Assembly: GCF_020532805.1 (NCBI RefSeq)
Contig: NZ_MQTQ01000027.1
Coordinates: 1-50,528, forward strand
Reading direction: 5' to 3'
Origin: Arthrobacter sp. SO5
GTDB lineage: Bacteria; Actinomycetota; Actinomycetes; Actinomycetales; Micrococcaceae
DNA length: 50,528 bases
Shown here: piece after piece, positions 47,890 to 50,528 of the stretch
Layout: each line of letters begins with the position of its first letter
How positions within the stretch are numbered: the stretch's first letter is position 1
Made by a program: the position numbers and the translations under genes
Notes under the pieces: model-generated
Seen by the model: the letters and a program-made list of their open reading frames with translations, nothing else
Database searches by the model: none
What the model was told of the DNA's origin: nothing

Positions 47890-48990
47890 ATGCGAATGAT
47901 TGGTAAAGCAGGAAAGGCAGCAGCAATCGCTGCTATTGCGGCACTGGCGCTGACAGCCTGCGGCCGTGCCGACACCGGTACCACCGGCGGTTCTTCCTCC
48001 GGCGGCGAAGCATTCCCGAAGGGCTCCGCCATCGGTGTAGCGCTCCCGCAGAAGACCTCGGAAAACTGGGTCCTGGCGGAGAAGCTGTTCAACGACGGCC
48101 TCACCTCAGCCGGCTACAAGCCGGACGTACAGTTCGCAAACGGCGGCGTTTCGGAGCAGCAGAACCAGATCAGCGCCATGATCACCAAGGGCGACAAGGT
48201 CATCATCGTGGGCGCGATCGACGGTGCGCAGCTGGGCACCCAGCTCAAGCAGGCCAAGGACGCCGGCGCCACGATCATCGCCTACGACCGTCTGCTCCTG
48301 AACACCGAGAACGTGGACTACTACGTGGCCTACGACAACTTCAAAGTCGGTGAACTCCAGGGCCAGGCACTGCTCGACGGCATGAAGGCCAAGAAGCCTT
48401 CAGGCCCGTACAACATCGAACTGTTCGCCGGGTCCCCTGATGATGCCAACGCGAAGGTCTTCTTCGACGGCGCCATGAGTGTCCTGAAGCCGAAGATCGA
48501 CGACGGCACCCTGAAGGTTGTCTCCGGTCAGACGTCCTTCGAGCAGGCCGTTACCCAGGGCTGGAAGGCAGAGAACGCCCAGAAGCGCATGGACACCCTG
48601 CTCGCGGGAACCTACAGCAGCGCCGCGCTTGACGGCGTGCTGTCCCCGAACGACACCCTGGCCCGCGCGGTCATCACCTCCGTCAAGGCCGCCGGCAAGC
48701 CGATTCCGGTTGTCACCGGCCAGGACTCCGAGGTTGAGTCGGTCAAGTCCATCATGGCGGGCGAGCAGTACTCCACCATCAACAAGGACACCCGCGCGCT
48801 CGTTGAGCACTCGATCACCATGGTCAATGACGTCCAGGCGGGCAAGAAGCCTGAGGTCAACGACGACAAGTCCTACAACAACAAGGTCAAGGTTGTCCCG
48901 GCTTACCTGCTGACGCCGGTCATCGTGACCAAGGAGAACGTCAAGACGGCCTACGCGAACGATCCGGTACTCGGACCGATCACCAAGTAG
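47890..48990 (+). CDS. chvE: Multiple-monosaccharide-binding lipoprotein
   Basis: This is a periplasmic-binding-protein-like lipoprotein (366 residues) of the ChvE group. The signal peptide ends in a lipobox-type LTAC with Cys22; a Gly/Ser/Thr-rich linker follows. IGVALPQKTSENWVLAEKLF, NQISAMITKGDKVIIVGAIDG and IIAYDRLLLNTENVDYYVAYDN are characteristic. Start is ATG 47890; the upstream AGAAAG is a weak ribosome-binding site. It is the last gene of the importer, with a 73-bp gap after mmsB and a terminator after it. Confidence 0.93.
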   Translation: MRMIGKAGKAAAIAAIAALALTACGRADTGTTGGSSSGGEAFPKGSAIGVALPQKTSENWVLAEKLFNDGLTSAGYKPDVQFANGGVSEQQNQISAMITKGDKVIIVGAIDGAQLGTQLKQAKDAGATIIAYDRLLLNTENVDYYVAYDNFKVGELQGQALLDGMKAKKPSGPYNIELFAGSPDDANAKVFFDGAMSVLKPKIDDGTLKVVSGQTSFEQAVTQGWKAENAQKRMDTLLAGTYSSAALDGVLSPNDTLARAVITSVKAAGKPIPVVTGQDSEVESVKSIMAGEQYSTINKDTRALVEHSITMVNDVQAGKKPEVNDDKSYNNKVKVVPAYLLTPVIVTKENVKTAYANDPVLGPITK

Positions 48991-49038
48991 TTCCGGCTAC
49001 AGGCACCGCCGCTTGAGGCGCTAAGCCCCGGGCAACAC

Positions 49039-49078
49039 AAGAGCCCCGGCTCCCCCGTAAGGGAGGGCCGGGGCTCTT
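49039..49078 (+). terminator. Intrinsic terminator after the sugar importer operon
   Basis: The arms AAGAGCCCCGGC (49039–49050) and GCCGGGGCTCTT (49067–49078) form a perfect 12-bp stem, extended inward by CCC/GGG pairing. The tail CTCTTCT is moderately T-rich; a mirror-image tail on the other strand would allow action in both directions. Confidence 0.8.
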
Positions 49079-49133
49079 CTGCACCCTTCAGTGCAAACAG
49101 GCACACCGCCGGGCCGGGTGAGAGGATGGCTCC

Positions 49134-50204
49134 ATGACTGTCCCCATCGCGAAGCCCTGGCTGTTCGGCCAGGCGGACCAGGATCCCCGCACCGCCACCG
49201 GAGCCCGACTCCGCTGGGGCGTCGTCGCCACCGGCGGTATCGCGGCGTCCGTCACCCGCGACCTGCAGCTCCTCGCCGACGCCGAGCTCTACGCGGTCAG
49301 CTCACGGACCCAGGCCGCCGCCGATGCCTTCGCCGCGGACTACGGCTTTGCGCGGGCCTACGGGGACAAGGAGGGCCGGACGGGCTACCAGCGGCTGCTC
49401 GCCAACGACGCCGTCGACGTCGTGTACGTCGCCACGCCGCACGCCCACCACCACGAAATCGTGCTCGCGGCCCTGACCGCCGGCAAGCACGTTCTCTGCG
49501 AAAAGGCCCTCACGGTCAACGCCCGGGAGGCCTCCGAGCTCATAGGACTGGCCCGGGACAAGGGGCTCTTCCTGATGGAGGCGATGTGGAGCCGTTTCCT
49601 GCCGAGCATGCAGCGCGCCTTCGAAATCGCCAACTCGGGCGAGATCGGCGAAGTCAAGTGGGTCGCGGCGGACCTGGGTTTCCCGGCGCCGTATTCGCCC
49701 ACCTCCCGCCTCTGGGCACCACAGGACGGCGGCGGCGCCCTCCTGGACCTTACGATCTATCCGCTGCTGTGGGCGCTCGGCACCCTGGGCTTCCCGCAGA
49801 CCGTCAGCGCCACGGGCTGGCTCAATGACGACGGCGTGGACGCCCAGAACGCGCTGACTCTCGGGTACCACCATGGCGCCCAGGCGCAGCTCACGTCGTC
49901 CCTGCTGGCGCATGGTCCCCGCACGGCCACCGTGGCAGGGACACTGGGGTTCCTGCAGACGAGCGGCTCGATCAACAACCCCAAGGAACTCCAGGTGCGG
50001 CTCGGCTTCGACGACCCGCGCCGCGAGCACTTTGCCGTGCTGGGGCGGGGTTACAGCTACGAGCTGCGCGAGGTCACCCGCTGCATCCAGCAGGGTCTCA
50101 CCGAGAGCCCGGTCATGCCCCTGGAGGACTCCCTGAACACCATGCGGCTCTTCGACGGGGTCCGCGCACAGCTGGGCATCAGCTACCCGAACGACGCCCG
50201 CTGA
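49134..50204 (+). CDS. Gfo/Idh/MocA family oxidoreductase
   Basis: This NAD(P)-dependent dehydrogenase (356 residues) has the Rossmann segment WGVVATGGIAASVTRDL, VVYVATPHAHHHEIVLAAL and EKALTVNAREASELI (the conserved EKP-type Lys position is EKA here), followed by an alpha/beta substrate domain with GGGALLDLTIYPLLWALG. Members oxidise sugars, inositols and related compounds. Start is ATG 49134 behind GAGG. It lies after the sugar importer but beyond its terminator, so shared regulation is uncertain. Confidence 0.92.
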   Translation: MTVPIAKPWLFGQADQDPRTATGARLRWGVVATGGIAASVTRDLQLLADAELYAVSSRTQAAADAFAADYGFARAYGDKEGRTGYQRLLANDAVDVVYVATPHAHHHEIVLAALTAGKHVLCEKALTVNAREASELIGLARDKGLFLMEAMWSRFLPSMQRAFEIANSGEIGEVKWVAADLGFPAPYSPTSRLWAPQDGGGALLDLTIYPLLWALGTLGFPQTVSATGWLNDDGVDAQNALTLGYHHGAQAQLTSSLLAHGPRTATVAGTLGFLQTSGSINNPKELQVRLGFDDPRREHFAVLGRGYSYELREVTRCIQQGLTESPVMPLEDSLNTMRLFDGVRAQLGISYPNDAR

Positions 50205-50316
50205 GGCTGGAACCCGGCACCGGAGACCGCCGAATTTAGCGCGAGCTCTGGACTCGCCCCGTCGCCCGGACTTACCCTGTAGGAATCGTCGAACTCTCGG
50301 GGAATGGGGTGTGCGC

Positions 50317-50528
50317 ATGGACCCAGCAACAGCTCCGCTGCGCATGCGCCGCCCGATCCGGCGGGTGATCCTGGCCGGCGTCGCCGGACTCGCCTGGCTG
50401 GCGCTCTCCGCGACAGCTGCCAACGCCGACGACGCCGCCACTTCCGTCCCGCTGATGGGTGACTCCAGCACGGCCGTCGCGTTCGCCACGGCACCCGCGG
50501 CGGGGCCGGCAAGCACCGTTGAAACAAG
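50317..50528 (+). CDS. Secreted protein, N-terminal part
   Basis: The frame starts at ATG 50317 (GTG 50311 is an in-frame alternative) and is cut by the window edge after about 70 residues. An Arg-rich start, the hydrophobic core VILAGVAGLAWLALSATA and the ANADDA region form a signal peptide with likely cleavage after Ala. The visible mature part is Ala/Thr/Pro-rich. Nothing identifies the function. TACCCT near 50275 may be its -10 box. Confidence 0.6.
   Translation, partial: MDPATAPLRMRRPIRRVILAGVAGLAWLALSATAANADDAATSVPLMGDSSTAVAFATAPAAGPASTVET

Overview
The window is high-GC chromosomal DNA from an actinobacterium, most likely a member of the Micrococcaceae (Arthrobacter/Pseudarthrobacter type). 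The basis is the mazG–eno–septum initiator–DUF501–ppx gene order, frequent GTG and TTG starts, TANNNT promoter boxes set directly before start codons, and an sdhCDAB operon. Genus assignment is inference from gene content and style, with no database search. I see no rRNA, tRNA, CRISPR array, insertion sequence, prophage or defence island. The region is mainly core metabolism and transport.

Layout. 1–422 (minus) is the N-terminal part of a secreted subtilisin-like protease cut by the window edge. 516–6418 (minus) holds ppx, DUF501, the septum initiator, eno, mazG and add. 6481–7946 (minus) holds two tandem DedA membrane proteins. 8014–15387 (minus) is a nucleoside uptake and salvage block: BMP lipoprotein, a strong terminator, ABC ATPase, two permeases, cytidine deaminase and pyrimidine-nucleoside phosphorylase. 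15696–17677 (minus) is an ohrR–ohr–oxidoreductase peroxide operon. 17770–20203 (minus) holds an M20 amidohydrolase and a mannose-1-phosphate guanylyltransferase. 20490–24040 (plus) is sdhCDAB, behind a promoter whose -10 box lies inside an inverted repeat.

24131–32268 holds an alpha/beta hydrolase (plus), then on the minus strand a YihY/BrkB membrane protein, a 2H phosphoesterase, trpS, xthA, a small membrane protein, a VOC protein and a three-gene ABC-2 exporter. 32403–35801 is a one-carbon block: folD and glyA (minus) behind a recognisable ZTP (pfl) riboswitch, and divergent purU (plus). 35832–37383 holds a short methyltransferase, a membrane protein and a gamma-class carbonic anhydrase-like protein. 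37397–43281 is a candidate aromatic amino-acid module: a tryptophan 2-monooxygenase-like flavoenzyme, an APC permease, a PucR regulator and a nitrilase-superfamily amidohydrolase. 43616–48990 (plus) is a sugar-uptake block: a ROK repressor and a CUT2 ABC importer of the MmsA/MmsB/ChvE type. Two matching 27-bp elements lie before the repressor and before the importer. The right edge has a Gfo/Idh/MocA oxidoreductase and the start of a secreted protein.

I found no wholly new system. The observations most worth following are the shared ROK operator pair, the palindrome over the sdh promoter, the ZTP riboswitch between glyA and purU, the possible amino acid-to-amide-to-acid pathway around PucR, the coupling of Ohr with an enone/enal-reductase-like enzyme, a 9-bp in-frame tandem repeat at the DUF501/ppx junction, and a recurrent leaderless promoter architecture.
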